DNA of 64,000 nt from Thiomicrorhabdus lithotrophica (GCF_029201445.1 NZ_CP102381.1:868001-932000); one strand, 5' to 3'. Shown: positions 9,962-19,999, counted from the stretch's first letter. A program made the numbers and translations. Notes: generated from the sequence alone by a model not told the origin.

Positions 9962-12832
9962 ATGACAAATAAAGTAGCAGATTCACAAGGTGTGTATTTT
10001 TCTGGTCAGCTTCAGTCGGAAGCTCAGTTGGAAAACAATCTAATCCAGCAGCTTTCCAGTCAAGGCTATGAGCGAGTTTCTATTGAAACGGAAACCGAAC
10101 TTTTATCCAATCTAAAAAGCCAACTAGAAAAACATAACAAAACCACTTTCTCGGATAATGAATTCAGCAAAATCCTCAATCACCTAAACAAAGGTAATGT
10201 TTACGAACGTGCCCAAACCCTTCGAGATAAGTTCAACTTAAAGCGAGATGATGATTCGACTTTGTATATTGAATTCATCGACCAAATAGAGTGGTGTCAA
10301 AACCAGTACCAAGTCACCAATCAAGTCACCATAAAAGGTGAGTACGAGAATCGCTATGACGTGACGATTTTGATTAATGGCTTACCTTTGGTTCAGATTG
10401 AGTTAAAACGCCGAGGATTAGAGCTTAAAGAAGCCTTTAACCAGACCAATCGTTATCACCGTCACTCTTATGGAGCGGGCACAGGTCTGTTTCAGTATAT
10501 TCAGTTGTTTGTGATTAGTAATGGCGTAAACACCAAGTATTACGCTAACAACCGTAAACAGTCCTTTAAACAAACCTTTTTCTGGTCAGATAAAGACAAT
10601 CAAGCGATTACCCAGTTAGAAAGTTTTGCCAAAACCTTCCTAGAAAAATGTCATCTATCCAAGATGATTACCAAATATATCGTCTTAAATGAAACAGATA
10701 AAATCTTGATGGTATTGCGTCCTTACCAATACTTTGCAGTAGAAGCGATTATTGATAAGGTTAAAAACTCGGTTCACAATGGCTATATATGGCACACCAC
10801 GGGTTCAGGTAAAACTTTAACCTCCTTCAAAGCAGCGCAAATCCTTACCAACTTACCTAAGGTCGATAAGGTGGTGTTCTGTGTTGACCGTAAAGACCTG
10901 GATTACCAAACCGCCAAAGAGTTCAACTCGTTTAGTGAAGGCAGTGTAGACAGTACCGATAACACTCAAAAGCTAGTGCAGCAGTTTGGTGACGATACTA
11001 AGCTGATTGTGACGACCATTCAAAAGCTGAATACCGCGATTATGAAAGAGCGTTATAAAACGGCGATGGAACCGCTTAAAGATAAACACATTATCTTTAT
11101 CTTTGATGAGTGTCACCGCAGTCAGTTTGGGGAAACCCATCAACGCATTACCGAATACTTTAACCACTATCAAATGTTCGGCTTTACGGGCACCCCAATT
11201 TTTGCTGAGAACGTCGCCAAAAACAAACTCGGTAAACGCACCACTAAAGACCTATTTGGGGAATGTTTACATAAGTACGTCATTACCGATGCGATAAGAG
11301 ACGATAACGTGCTTAAATTCGCTGTGGAGTATATCCGCACCTTTAAACAGCGTGATACGGTGCAAGACATTGAAGTACAAGACATCGATACCAAAGAGGT
11401 GATGGAGTCGCCACAACGCTTAGAAGCGATAGTGGATTACATCATTGCTAACCACGACCGTAAAACCCATGCTAAAGAGTTTACCGGCATGATGTGTGTG
11501 AGTTCGGTAGATGTTCTGACCGCTTACTACGATATATTTAAAGCCAAAAAAGAAGCGGGTGAACACAACCTGAAAATAGCCACGATCTTTAGCTATGCCG
11601 CCAATGAAGACGATAAAGATGCGGACGACAGTATTCCAGAAGAAACAACCGACATGGAAGGTAAAGCGGTCAATCAACATAGCCGTGATAAGTTGGAATC
11701 GTACATTGGTGACTACAACCAAATGTTTGGCACCAAATACACCACCAAAGATTCTAAATCGTTTTACAACTATTACAACGAATTGGCAAAACGTGTAAGA
11801 GATAAGCAAGTCGATATTCTGCTAGTCGTGAATATGTTCTTAACCGGCTTTGACTCCAAACCACTCAATACCTTGTATGTAGATAAGAACCTTAAATATC
11901 ATGGATTGATTCAAGCATTTTCACGCACCAACCGAATCATGGGTGAGAAAAAATCCCAAGGTAACATTGTCTGCTTCCGTAACCTCAAACAAGCCACCGA
12001 TGATGCGATTGGATTGTTCTCGGATAAGAATGCCAAAGACACCATTATCATGGAGCCTTATGAAAACTACGTTGAGCAGTTCAATGAGGCGTTAGAGGCG
12101 TTAAGAAGTATTGCCCCTGATGTAGATAGTGTGAACGACTTGCAATCGGAAGAAGACAAGTTCAACTTCATTAAAGCCTACCGTGAGTTGATGCGAGTCT
12201 ATAACGTTTTGGCGACTTTTACCGATTTTGAGTTTGACGATTTAGCGATTAACGAACAAGAATACGCTGACTACGGCAGTAAGTATCTTGATTTGTATGA
12301 CAGCGTTAAGAATGACCGCCAAAAAGAAAAAGTCTCCATCTTGAATGATGTGGACTTTGAATTAGAACTGATTCATCGTGATGAAATTAATGTGACTTAT
12401 ATTCTTAAGTTGTTAGGGCAATTGAAAGACGCACCAAAAGAAGAGCATGAGAATCGTAAGAAAAACATCATTGATATGCTTTCTGGCGATGTGGGTATGC
12501 GTTCTAAAAAAGAGCTGATTGAGAAGTTTATTCACGAGAACTTACCCGAGATTCAAAACGGTGGTGAAGTAGAACAACGATTTAAACAATTCTGGCAAGA
12601 GCAAGACAAAGCCGAGATTGAACGAATCTGTTCTGAGGAAGGTCTTGACCAGGAAAAGGTCAAAAAGCTGATTTCAAGCTATCTATTTACCGAAAAACTA
12701 CCTTACCGTGATGATGTTGTGGATACCATGCATCAAAAACCCACCATCTTAAAACGTAAAACGGTTTCTCAACGTATTTTAGATAAGATGTTGGATTACA
12801 TTAAGACTTTTGTTGATGGAGCGCCGGAGTAA
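9962..12832 (+). CDS. hsdR: Type I restriction-modification system, restriction/translocase subunit HsdR
   Basis: Motor and nuclease subunit, 956 aa. The N-terminal PD-(D/E)xK nuclease shows YDVTILINGLPLVQIELKRRG (D about 133, ExK about 147-149). The SF2 helicase core has Walker A TTGSGKT (about 280), DEAD-type box FDECHRSQFG, motif III FTGTP and a C-terminal helicase lobe with LLVVNMFLTGFD and FSRTNRI. The last 200 residues are the helical HsdM-interacting region. The size and HsdM type fit an EcoR124-like (type IC-like) system; this is an inference. hsdR is separated from hsdMS by two accessory genes, an order often seen in loci with inserted passengers. Confidence 0.97.
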   Translation: MTNKVADSQGVYFSGQLQSEAQLENNLIQQLSSQGYERVSIETETELLSNLKSQLEKHNKTTFSDNEFSKILNHLNKGNVYERAQTLRDKFNLKRDDDSTLYIEFIDQIEWCQNQYQVTNQVTIKGEYENRYDVTILINGLPLVQIELKRRGLELKEAFNQTNRYHRHSYGAGTGLFQYIQLFVISNGVNTKYYANNRKQSFKQTFFWSDKDNQAITQLESFAKTFLEKCHLSKMITKYIVLNETDKILMVLRPYQYFAVEAIIDKVKNSVHNGYIWHTTGSGKTLTSFKAAQILTNLPKVDKVVFCVDRKDLDYQTAKEFNSFSEGSVDSTDNTQKLVQQFGDDTKLIVTTIQKLNTAIMKERYKTAMEPLKDKHIIFIFDECHRSQFGETHQRITEYFNHYQMFGFTGTPIFAENVAKNKLGKRTTKDLFGECLHKYVITDAIRDDNVLKFAVEYIRTFKQRDTVQDIEVQDIDTKEVMESPQRLEAIVDYIIANHDRKTHAKEFTGMMCVSSVDVLTAYYDIFKAKKEAGEHNLKIATIFSYAANEDDKDADDSIPEETTDMEGKAVNQHSRDKLESYIGDYNQMFGTKYTTKDSKSFYNYYNELAKRVRDKQVDILLVVNMFLTGFDSKPLNTLYVDKNLKYHGLIQAFSRTNRIMGEKKSQGNIVCFRNLKQATDDAIGLFSDKNAKDTIIMEPYENYVEQFNEALEALRSIAPDVDSVNDLQSEEDKFNFIKAYRELMRVYNVLATFTDFEFDDLAINEQEYADYGSKYLDLYDSVKNDRQKEKVSILNDVDFELELIHRDEINVTYILKLLGQLKDAPKEEHENRKKNIIDMLSGDVGMRSKKELIEKFIHENLPEIQNGGEVEQRFKQFWQEQDKAEIERICSEEGLDQEKVKKLISSYLFTEKLPYRDDVVDTMHQKPTILKRKTVSQRILDKMLDYIKTFVDGAPE

Positions 12833-12925
12833 TTTCGAGGTGGTATTACATAAGAACGATTGATATAAAACTATGAGTAACAATGAAAAAAGCGGGTAAT
12901 ATTGAGGGTAATATATTTAAATAAT

Positions 12926-12955
12926 GTCTAAATCTTTTTATTTTAGGATTTAGAC
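12926..12955. other. Perfect hairpin near the right end of the island
   Basis: GTCTAAATC and GATTTAGAC form a 9-bp stem around a T-rich 12-base loop, just before the tRNA-like repeat. There is no T run directly after it, so it is a weak terminator candidate for hsdR or a structure at the integration boundary. Confidence 0.5.
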
Positions 12956-12961
12956 GAATTT

Positions 12962-13023
12962 CTAGTCCACCATATTTTGAGAACCTCGTATAGGAATTGA
13001 CTTATGCGGGGTTTTTTTATGTC
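12962..13023 (+). repeat. Right-end attachment-like repeat of the tRNA-Ser 3' end and terminator
   Basis: CTAGTCCA...CCATATTTTGA.AACC...CG.ATA...GCGGGGTTTTTTTATGTC repeats the sequence at about 4305-4370 with a three-base gap and several mismatches. Together with the intact tRNA-Ser copy it brackets the type I R-M genes. This is the signature of tRNA-targeted integration; no integrase remains between the repeats. Confidence 0.7.
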
Positions 13024-13054
13024 TAAAGTTTTTTGTTATTTAAATCTTTGATAC

Positions 13055-13082
13055 AAAAAAAACCCGTATATAAATATACGAG
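13055..13082 (-). terminator. Terminator of the acidic-repeat/coiled-coil gene pair
   Basis: Read on the - strand, CTCGTATA-TTTA-TATACGGG is followed by eight T, just after the stop of the membrane-anchored protein. Confidence 0.8.
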
Positions 13083-13112
13083 CTTTCTATTTTGCAAAAG
13101 TGGCTAGTAGCT

Positions 13113-14318
13113 TTATTTAGCTTTGTAGCTATATGGAGCTGGTTCTTTTGGCGCTTCGGTATACTTTTTAATTGTTTTTTGCATATCTAGCATTTGTTGT
13201 TGCATCAGGCTTTGTTGCTTATGTAAATTTTTAAGTTCGTTCAGTACCGTGTTATTAGATTGTACTTTTGAGCCGGATTTCACACCTAGACGATCTTGAA
13301 TATCTTTCAATGTTTTTGCCTGTTTTCTAATTAGCCAGCTAATATCATTCAGTTTTTTAATTTGTTTTTCGGTTAAACCAGAACCAGTAGTTGGTGTTGG
13401 TGGGTTTAGTTTAGTTTGTAATGATTTTTGTTCAGCTAAGACCTTTTCGACCATATTTTTTAGTTCAGAGAACTCTTGAACTAATATCTCAGTTGCTTTT
13501 GATTGAGTGTCATGGATTTCTTTAGCTGGCTTTATTTCATGCAAACTAAGCTCTTTCGCCATTGAATGATCAGCCTCTTTTTTATGAACGGTCTTCCCGG
13601 CCTCAGGTGTTTCATGTTTATCATTAGGCGTTTCATTGTGCTCAGTTTCATGCGTATTTCCAGAGCTTACACTGTCTTTATCAGGCACAACTGTTTCGAG
13701 ATGTTTAGTTTCTAGGTTATTTGAATCATCATGGGGAACACTGATAACGGTATTTTTGAGGGCCGTATTTTGTTTAGAAACTTGAAATGTAAGCATTTCA
13801 ACAACCGAAGCGAGTTCGTCAATTTTCAATGTGATTTTTTTATTTAGAAGCGTATTTTCAGTGGTAATGATGTCTAGTACTTCACCTTTAAATTGTGCTT
13901 CTTGTTTTTGCATTGTATAGAGTAGATACCCCATGGCACCTAATGCAATTAAGCTGAAAACAATAGAGGTCACAAGCATGATGGTAAAGCTACTTTTCGC
14001 TGATTTAAAATCTTTAGCGGCATTACGTACCGCTTGTCGCCAATTGAAATTTGATTCAGTCAATTCAAGCGCTTGAGATTTAAGTGAATCGGCTTGTTTG
14101 ATTGATGATTGAGCGGCCTGATGACTTTGTATTGCAGCTTCTTGGGCTGTTTTAGCTGTTTCTAAAGCCAGTAGATTTGCATCCGTTGATGCTTTAGCAT
14201 TGCTTTCATTCACTTGCTGGGTTTGGCTGATATTTTTTTGCATAGAAGCTTCTAAATCTTGAGTCGATTCCTCAAGCTGTTCAACTTCTTGTAATAGATC
14301 ATCAACAATATCGCTCAT
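13113..14318 (-). CDS. Unrecognised membrane-anchored coiled-coil protein
   Basis: A 401-aa protein of unknown function. Residues 1-105 are a predicted cytoplasmic coiled coil containing NLLALETAKTAQEAAIQSHQ. One membrane segment (about 111-136, FTIMLVTSIVFSLIALGAMG) follows. The region after it is a long, hydrophilic, low-complexity part with coiled-coil stretches around 140-180 and 270-395, probably periplasmic. It starts 9 bases after the stop of the acidic-repeat gene, so the two form an operon. Both share the signature LLALET(A/S)K(T/K)AQ(E/A)(A/S), suggesting that the proteins interact or derive from a common module. No enzymatic motif is visible. It could be structural or a polar-localisation factor, but I see nothing that proves either. 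Confidence 0.75.
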   Translation of the reverse strand: MSDIVDDLLQEVEQLEESTQDLEASMQKNISQTQQVNESNAKASTDANLLALETAKTAQEAAIQSHQAAQSSIKQADSLKSQALELTESNFNWRQAVRNAAKDFKSAKSSFTIMLVTSIVFSLIALGAMGYLLYTMQKQEAQFKGEVLDIITTENTLLNKKITLKIDELASVVEMLTFQVSKQNTALKNTVISVPHDDSNNLETKHLETVVPDKDSVSSGNTHETEHNETPNDKHETPEAGKTVHKKEADHSMAKELSLHEIKPAKEIHDTQSKATEILVQEFSELKNMVEKVLAEQKSLQTKLNPPTPTTGSGLTEKQIKKLNDISWLIRKQAKTLKDIQDRLGVKSGSKVQSNNTVLNELKNLHKQQSLMQQQMLDMQKTIKKYTEAPKEPAPYSYKAK

Positions 14319-14327
14319 AGATTTTGC

Positions 14328-15836
14328 CTATTCTGCTTTCATTTGCGCAATTCGAGCTTTAATGCTCTCATTCACTGTTTTTAAATATGCATTTTTTTCT
14401 TGAATTTCCGCTAGCTGACTGGCTGTTTCTGCACTTGTTTGAGTTGTATCTACCATTGTTAAATCAACACTATAACCAGCTTGTTTAGCCGCTTCAAATG
14501 CTCGTTCTGCAGCAGAAAAGGTTGCCTCAATAGCTTGTTGAGTGCGTTCTGCAGAAGCTTGAGCTTTTTTAGATGTTTCCAAAGCTAAAAGGGTGGCTTC
14601 TTGTGCTGTTTGCTTAACTTCTTCTGCAATGCTTTGAATAGATTGATCAATTTCAATCGCCTCTTCCATGCTTGAAACCGAAGCGCCTGTTTGCTCTATT
14701 AGTTCCAAATCTTCATGGCTTGATTCTTTCATTTGAGTTGGTTCTACTATTGCATCCGCATCAATCAGTTCTTCAACTTCTTCAGGAAGGTTAATAGGTT
14801 CATCTGAAATAGCGTCAGTATCATCCATAGCCACATCTTCAATGGAACCTACATCAATATCTTCTACAGTAGCTTCGTTGCCAGAATCAGTGGATGTTGC
14901 TTCGTTAGTGTCTACTTCTAGCTCTTCTGTTTCTGAAAGAGCGTCTAAATCCATATCTTCCAGGCCAGCTAACTCATCCATATCTTCAATAGAGGTTTCA
15001 TCAGCTATTACTTCAGGGATTGCTTCACTGCTTTCAGTTTCGAGTTCTGGTGTCTCTGCGAGGGCGTCTAAATCCATATCTTCCAGGCCAGCTAACTCAT
15101 CCATATCTTCAATAGAGGTTTCATCAGCCATTACTTCAGGGATTGCTTCACTGCTTTCAATTTCGAGTTCTGGTGTTTCTGCGAGGGCGTCTAAATCGAT
15201 ATCGTCCAGGCCAGCTAAATCATCCATATCTTCAATAGAGGTTTCATCTGCCATTACTTCAGGGATTGCTTCACTGTTTTCAGTTTCTGTTGTTTCTGCA
15301 AGAGCATCTAAATCAATATCGTCCAGGCCAGCTAACTCATCCATATCTTCAATAGAGGTTTCATCTGCCATTACTTCAGGGATTGTTTCACTACTTCCAG
15401 TTTCGAGTTCTGGTGTTTCTGGGAGGGCGTCTAAATCAATATCATCTAGGTCTGCTAAGCTATCCATATCCATATCCATATCATCAATAGAGATTTCATC
15501 AGAAACTTCTGTATCTTCAGTGTCTTTAATTTCAACTTCAGTTTCAACTTCAGTATTTGCGTCAGCCATCAGAGCATCAATATCATCTAAATCTAAGTCG
15601 ATACCTTGTAAATCGGTGGTTGAAATATCAGCATCTTCTGATGTGGGCGTTACACTTTGTGGCTCTTCTTTATTTTCTAATTCACCAGGAAGGTCTTCTA
15701 AAGTGTTTAGAAGATCATCAGCATCAAAGTTCTCTAAGTCATTCAAAGAATCACTTAAATCATTGCTTATGTCGCCCATCATTGAGAGCATTTCTTGGGT
15801 GGCTTTGTCATCTTTTTCTGTATCAATCTCTGACAT
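14328..15836 (-). CDS. Unrecognised acidic protein with tandem 41-residue repeats
   Basis: A 502-aa, strongly acidic, mostly disordered protein. The ATG at 15836 is preferred over 15845 because the AGGA ribosome site abuts the first ATG and lies 9 bases before the second. Residues about 115-305 hold four to five copies of a unit of the form EAIPEVMADETSIEDMDELAGL(D/E)D(I/M)DLDALAETPE. DNA periods are 123, 123 and 117 bases between 14981 and 15344. The C-terminal 120 residues are an Ala/Gln-rich coiled coil with ATLLALETSKKAQASAERTQ, shared with the next gene. There is no signal peptide or membrane segment. Function unknown. The near-identical DNA repeats would allow copy-number change by slippage. 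Confidence 0.75.
   Translation of the reverse strand: MSEIDTEKDDKATQEMLSMMGDISNDLSDSLNDLENFDADDLLNTLEDLPGELENKEEPQSVTPTSEDADISTTDLQGIDLDLDDIDALMADANTEVETEVEIKDTEDTEVSDEISIDDMDMDMDSLADLDDIDLDALPETPELETGSSETIPEVMADETSIEDMDELAGLDDIDLDALAETTETENSEAIPEVMADETSIEDMDDLAGLDDIDLDALAETPELEIESSEAIPEVMADETSIEDMDELAGLEDMDLDALAETPELETESSEAIPEVIADETSIEDMDELAGLEDMDLDALSETEELEVDTNEATSTDSGNEATVEDIDVGSIEDVAMDDTDAISDEPINLPEEVEELIDADAIVEPTQMKESSHEDLELIEQTGASVSSMEEAIEIDQSIQSIAEEVKQTAQEATLLALETSKKAQASAERTQQAIEATFSAAERAFEAAKQAGYSVDLTMVDTTQTSAETASQLAEIQEKNAYLKTVNESIKARIAQMKAE
14953..15440 (-). repeat. In-frame tandem repeats within the acidic protein gene
   Basis: Successive copies share 'catccatatcttcaatagag' at period 123 (14981 to 15104 to 15227) and then 117 bases (15344); a more diverged copy follows toward 15480. 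All periods are multiples of three, so variation in number would keep the frame. Confidence 0.85.
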
Positions 15837-15970
15837 GGCTGGCATTCCTATCCACTAAAAAGTCATCAAAATATGAATTTTGAAGGTGATTACTTAGGTT
15901 TATTCATAAAAATTATGTAATTGTATTAAGCATATTGTATGCCATTGGATAATAGGTTGTTTTCAATATA

Positions 15971-16627
15971 TTAAAAGTTCGCAGAGCAATCAAAAGAGAG
16001 CAACTCTTCGGTAATAGGATGTGTGAAACTTAGAGTTTTGGCGTGAAGTAATAATCTATTGGATAGCTGCAGGCTATATGGGTCAGCATAGAGGTTGTCG
16101 CCAAGAATAGGGTGCCCAAGCGATTTCATGTGGAGTCTAAGTTGGTGTGAACGACCTGTGATCGGCGTTAACTCAACTAAAAAAGATTCTGGATTTTGTT
16201 GAAGGACTTTCCAGAATGTTTGTGCGCCTTTTCCCTGTTTGAAATCAATCATCTGTAATGGACGTCGATCCCAGTCACAACGCATAGGCAGATTGGTATA
16301 GCCAGATGGCGTGTTTAGGTGGCCGGAGCAAATCGCGTGATAGGTTTTTTGGGTTTGACGCTCTTGAAACTGGCGGCTCAAATGTCGATGTACTTCTGCG
16401 GATCGAGCGACAACCATTAGACCTGAAGTGTCCATATCTAGACGGTGAACGATTTTGGCGTCAGGAAAGTTGATAAGCAGATGAGATAATAAACACTCTT
16501 GTTTATCTGCACCACGACCAGGCACAGAAAGCAGCCCGCTAGGTTTGTTGGCTACAATAAGATGATCATCAGAATAGATAATCCAGCTGGTATCAAATTG
16601 AAATTGTGTCGATGGCAAAGAGTGCAT
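15971..16627 (-). CDS. rluA: Dual-specificity RNA pseudouridine synthase RluA
   Basis: A 218-aa pseudouridine synthase without an S4 domain, the size and layout of RluA (23S rRNA U746 / tRNA U32). It shows IVANKPSGLLSVPGRG near the N-terminus, the catalytic motif IVHRLDMDTSGLMV (Asp about 65) and the C-terminal TPITGRSHQLRLHM. It is divergent from the phosphatase gene and probably monocistronic. Confidence 0.92.
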   Translation of the reverse strand: MHSLPSTQFQFDTSWIIYSDDHLIVANKPSGLLSVPGRGADKQECLLSHLLINFPDAKIVHRLDMDTSGLMVVARSAEVHRHLSRQFQERQTQKTYHAICSGHLNTPSGYTNLPMRCDWDRRPLQMIDFKQGKGAQTFWKVLQQNPESFLVELTPITGRSHQLRLHMKSLGHPILGDNLYADPYSLQLSNRLLLHAKTLSFTHPITEELLSFDCSANF

Positions 16628-16703
16628 TTTAAGTGTGAGCCTTGTAAACTAATGGGCTTATTTTAAACGAATGTTTTACCTGAAAAGAAAAGGTTTATGC
16701 GCT

Positions 16704-17186
16704 ATGAGTAAAGTTTCTGTTTTGTTTGTCTGTCTTGGCAATATTTGCCGTTCTCCAACGGCCCACGCAGTGTTTAGAAAAATGGTACAAGATAATGGTT
16801 TGCAAGATGTGATTGATATCGATTCGGCTGGAACGGCAGCTTATCACGTTGGTAAACATCCAGATACTCGCTCAATGGAAACGGCTAGAAACCGTGGAAT
16901 TGAGATGTTGGATTTAAGAGCGAGAAAAGTGGATTTTGGAGACTTTTATGTTTATGACTATATTTTAGCTATGGATGAAGAAAACTATCATAACTTGCTT
17001 GATATCGCATTGCCTGAACATAAAGACAAAATACAGATGTTTTTAGATTATACCTCTGAGTTTGAAGAGTCTGAAGTGCCTGATCCTTATTATGGTGGAG
17101 CACAAGGTTTTGAACATGTATTTGATTTGGTTGATTCTGCTTCTCAAGGCTTGTTAGATCATATTAAGAAGACGCATTTGGTTTGA
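16704..17186 (+). CDS. Low-molecular-weight protein-tyrosine phosphatase
   Basis: 160 aa. The P-loop is at the very N-terminus, VLFVCLGNICRSP (Cys10-x5-Arg16), and the general-acid motif DPYYGG is near residue 120. The ATG at 16704 is chosen because it puts the P-loop at the family position; an in-frame ATG at 16671 would add 11 unconserved residues. The substrate is unknown, and there is no adjacent tyrosine kinase or capsule gene. It is monocistronic. Confidence 0.92.
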   Translation: MSKVSVLFVCLGNICRSPTAHAVFRKMVQDNGLQDVIDIDSAGTAAYHVGKHPDTRSMETARNRGIEMLDLRARKVDFGDFYVYDYILAMDEENYHNLLDIALPEHKDKIQMFLDYTSEFEESEVPDPYYGGAQGFEHVFDLVDSASQGLLDHIKKTHLV

Positions 17187-17485
17187 TTATTTAGAGAGCT
17201 TTACACGAGATGAATTCACGGCTAAAAATGGCTTAAATTAGTCTACTCTTTGTTGGTAAACTTGCGAATAGCTAGCTATTCGCTGCCTTTTCCGCCTTGA
17301 TTAGAAAAATTTAATCTAATTTTTATCTCGCACATCACTCGTACAAAGCTCTCATTTAACTATTTAGCTTACACATCCGCGCAATAGAGTCTACAGGCCT
17401 GGTAGTTTATTCAAATCTTAAAATTTAGATATAAAAAAAGCACCGTTAGGTGCTTTTTTATTGCTGTTTAAAAGTTAAAAAGTGG
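17187..17485. other. Intergenic region with a diverged dispersed repeat and palindrome near-copy
   Basis: No gene is seen. It contains TCTCGCACATCACTCGTACA (repeat at 17326-17350), similar in 21 of 25 positions to 36044-36068. It also has the palindrome near-copy TACAGGCCTGGTA at about 17392-17404 and the rne terminator. Confidence 0.5.
17433..17459 (-). terminator. Bidirectional terminator downstream of rne
   Basis: AAAAAAAGCACC-GTTA-GGTGCTTTTTT: an 8-bp-plus stem flanked by A and T runs, between convergent rne and the phosphatase gene. Confidence 0.85.
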
Positions 17486-19999
17486 TTAGTCTTCTGAACC
17501 TTCTTTTGCAGCAGCTGGCGCTTCAGTTGTTTCTGAAGTTGCTTTTTTAGTGCGTGTACTAGAAGAGCGTGGTTTACGTGGACGTGAACGTCTTCTTGGT
17601 TTTGGCTTCTCATCGCTACTTTCTGCAACATTTCCGTTTATATCCGAAGAATTATCTTCAGCTTGTTCGCTAACAGATTCTGTTGGAGTCGTTGGTTCAA
17701 TGTTGGTTTCTTCTGTTAGAGCAACTGGATTAATCACCTCTTGAGGAGTGTTCTCTTGAGTTGAAACCTCTTGTACCACAACTTCCGCAGTGATGTTTTC
17801 TGTAGTTTCAACAGGAGCACTGGCAACGGGTTGTTCTGTAGTAGGGGCAAGAGAGTCAATTGACATCTCTGCAGCACCTGCTGGAGCGCGTCTACGGCTG
17901 TTGTAGCTACGACTGTTGTATCGACTTCGGCGTTTCCCTCCACTGCGACGGCCTTTACCTTCCTGTGCTTTAGGCGTTTCAGTAGCTGCAATATTCGTTT
18001 CTGTAGAAGTTTCTTCAGTTGCTAAAGGCACATCGTTCTGTGCTTTTTTATCAACGTTCGATGATTCTTCTCTATCACGACGGTTACGATTATTACGTCT
18101 ATTACTTGGTTTACGCGCTTTCTCTTGATTTTGATCATTTTGCTGGTTTTCAGCTTGGTTCTCTTGAGGGCGCTTATTACGATTATTGCGGTTACGATTA
18201 CGGTTATCACCACGGCCTTCATTATTGCGACGACGGCTGTTATTGTTACGACGCGTATTGTTATTGCGGCTGCGTGGTTTTACCTGTTCTTCTTCGGGCT
18301 CTTCTTTGCTAAATAAAGCCTTCCAAACACGGGAAAATAAACCTGGTTTTTGTTCAGTGCTTGCTTGAGTTTGAACTGGCGCAGTAGCTGCCGGAGGAGG
18401 CGCAGTTGGTTGCAAATTTTGCACTGCAGGCTCTTCTTTTTTAGCTTCTTTGGTTGGTTCAGTTTTTAACTCTGTTTCAGGCATGGCTATTTCTTTAATT
18501 TCATAGCTTGCATTTTGCGGTGATTCTTCTCCTAGACGTGTTCGTTCCATAACATACTGTGGTGTTTCTAGATGTTCATTAGGAACAATAAGAATGTGTA
18601 GGCTATGACGATCCTCAATCTTGATGATTTGATTGCGTTTCTCATTTAATAAGAATGTAGCGACATCAACAGGTAATTGAACCGTTACGCGACGAGTATT
18701 CTCTTTCATGCTTTCTTCTTCAAGCAGACGCAAGATAGAAAGACCTAAAGATTCAACACCACGAATAACACCTACACCGTGACAGCGAGGGCAGACAATT
18801 TGTGTTGATTCTTCAATCGAAGGACGGAGTCTTTGGCGAGACATCTCTAAAAGGCCAAAGCGTGAAATCTTACCAATTTGTACACGTGCGCGATCGGATT
18901 TAACTGCTTCACGCATTTTATTTTCAACTTCACGTTGATGACGGTTAGAGTGCATATCGATAAAGTCGATTACTACTAGGCCGCCTAAGTCACGAAGACG
19001 TAGCTGACGAGCGATTTCGCAGGCCGCTTCCATGTTGGTGTTGAAAGCGGTATCTTCAATATCCGTCCCTTTAGTGGCTCGGCTTGAGTTGATGTCGATC
19101 GCGGTTAGGGCTTCTGTGATATCAATCACAATCGACCCACCAGAAGGCAGGGTAACTTCTCGCTGGTAGGCTGATTCAATTTGAGATTCAATCTGGAAAC
19201 GAGTAAATAAAGGAATCGTATCTTGATACGGTTTTACTTTGTAAACTTGCTGTGGCATGACATGTTGAATGAAATCACGTGCTTTATGGAATACTTCCAT
19301 GTTGTCGATAATGATTTCACCAATGTCTTGGCGCAGGTAATCGCGGATTGCCAAAATAACGATGTCTGATTCTTGGTGAATCAAGAAAGGCGCTTCTTTT
19401 TCTACCGAGGCGGCTTTGATTGCATCCCAAAGTTGAATAAGGTAGTTAACACCCCATTGTAACTCTTCTGTATTTTTGCCTACACCTGCAGTACGGATAA
19501 TTAATCCCATACCTTCGGGTGTTTCTAAGTCACGTAAGGTGTCGCGAATATCTGTACGCTCATCACCTTCAATGCGACGTGAGATACCACCTGCTTTAGG
19601 GTTGTTTGGCATCATTACGACATAAGGACCTGCTAAGGTGATTTGGGTTGTTAAGGCTGCACCTTTATTGCCACGTTCTTCTTTTTGAACTTGAACAATA
19701 ATTTCTTGTCCTTCTTTCAAAACATCTTTGATGCCTGGACGACCAGAACCTGCTTCTTTTTTAGGGAAGTATTCTTCGGCAATTTCTTTGAAGGGTAAAA
19801 AACCGTGGCGTTCAGAACCGTAATCGACAAACGCGGCTTCTAAACTAGGTTCGATTCGAGTGATTTTACCTTTGTATACATTGGCTTTTTTCTTTTGGTG
19901 ATGTGGTGTTTCCACATCTAGGTCGTAGAGGGTTTGACCATCTACTAGGGCAATGCGAGTCTCTTCTGCTTGAGTCGCATTAATTAGCATTCTTTTCAT
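17486..19999 (-). CDS. rne: Ribonuclease E
   Basis: Main endoribonuclease for mRNA decay and rRNA/tRNA processing, 837 aa. The N-terminal catalytic half has [18 protein letters not shown], an S1 RNA-binding domain (about 35-125), metal-ligand segments [14 protein letters not shown] and VVIDFIDM, and the Zn-link CPRCHG (about 405-410). From about residue 500 it is a disordered scaffold. This is Pro/Glu-rich at first, then Arg/Asn-rich (ARRM-like, about 575-700), and ends in an acidic/basic low-complexity tail. The divergent rluC and the long leader match the enteric arrangement, where RNase E autoregulates through its own 5' UTR. Confidence 0.97.
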   Translation of the reverse strand: MKRMLINATQAEETRIALVDGQTLYDLDVETPHHQKKKANVYKGKITRIEPSLEAAFVDYGSERHGFLPFKEIAEEYFPKKEAGSGRPGIKDVLKEGQEIIVQVQKEERGNKGAALTTQITLAGPYVVMMPNNPKAGGISRRIEGDERTDIRDTLRDLETPEGMGLIIRTAGVGKNTEELQWGVNYLIQLWDAIKAASVEKEAPFLIHQESDIVILAIRDYLRQDIGEIIIDNMEVFHKARDFIQHVMPQQVYKVKPYQDTIPLFTRFQIESQIESAYQREVTLPSGGSIVIDITEALTAIDINSSRATKGTDIEDTAFNTNMEAACEIARQLRLRDLGGLVVIDFIDMHSNRHQREVENKMREAVKSDRARVQIGKISRFGLLEMSRQRLRPSIEESTQIVCPRCHGVGVIRGVESLGLSILRLLEEESMKENTRRVTVQLPVDVATFLLNEKRNQIIKIEDRHSLHILIVPNEHLETPQYVMERTRLGEESPQNASYEIKEIAMPETELKTEPTKEAKKEEPAVQNLQPTAPPPAATAPVQTQASTEQKPGLFSRVWKALFSKEEPEEEQVKPRSRNNNTRRNNNSRRRNNEGRGDNRNRNRNNRNKRPQENQAENQQNDQNQEKARKPSNRRNNRNRRDREESSNVDKKAQNDVPLATEETSTETNIAATETPKAQEGKGRRSGGKRRSRYNSRSYNSRRRAPAGAAEMSIDSLAPTTEQPVASAPVETTENITAEVVVQEVSTQENTPQEVINPVALTEETNIEPTTPTESVSEQAEDNSSDINGNVAESSDEKPKPRRRSRPRKPRSSSTRTKKATSETTEAPAAAKEGSED

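Noticed and set aside
11420-11809. 129-aa open frame opposite hsdR
   Set aside because: Antisense shadow of the helicase C-terminal lobe; no start context and no homology-like features.
4365-13000. Integrase or transposase remnant inside the restriction island
   Set aside because: Looked for on both strands; all substantial frames belong to hsdM, hsdS, the membrane gene, fic and hsdR, and the gaps show no integrase-like motifs.
14953-15440. CRISPR-like spaced repeats
   Set aside because: Periods are 117-123 bases, the whole unit is repeated and in frame with a protein; no spacers and no cas genes.
14842-15858. Long open frame (338 aa) on the + strand opposite the acidic-repeat gene
   Set aside because: Its product is a Ser/Ile low-complexity string created by reading the Asp/Glu-rich repeats backwards. 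The - strand frame has a ribosome site, an operon partner and sensible composition.
17734-18368. Several short open frames inside rne on both strands
   Set aside because: They arise from the Arg/Asn-rich low-complexity region of RNase E and have no ribosome sites or recognisable products.
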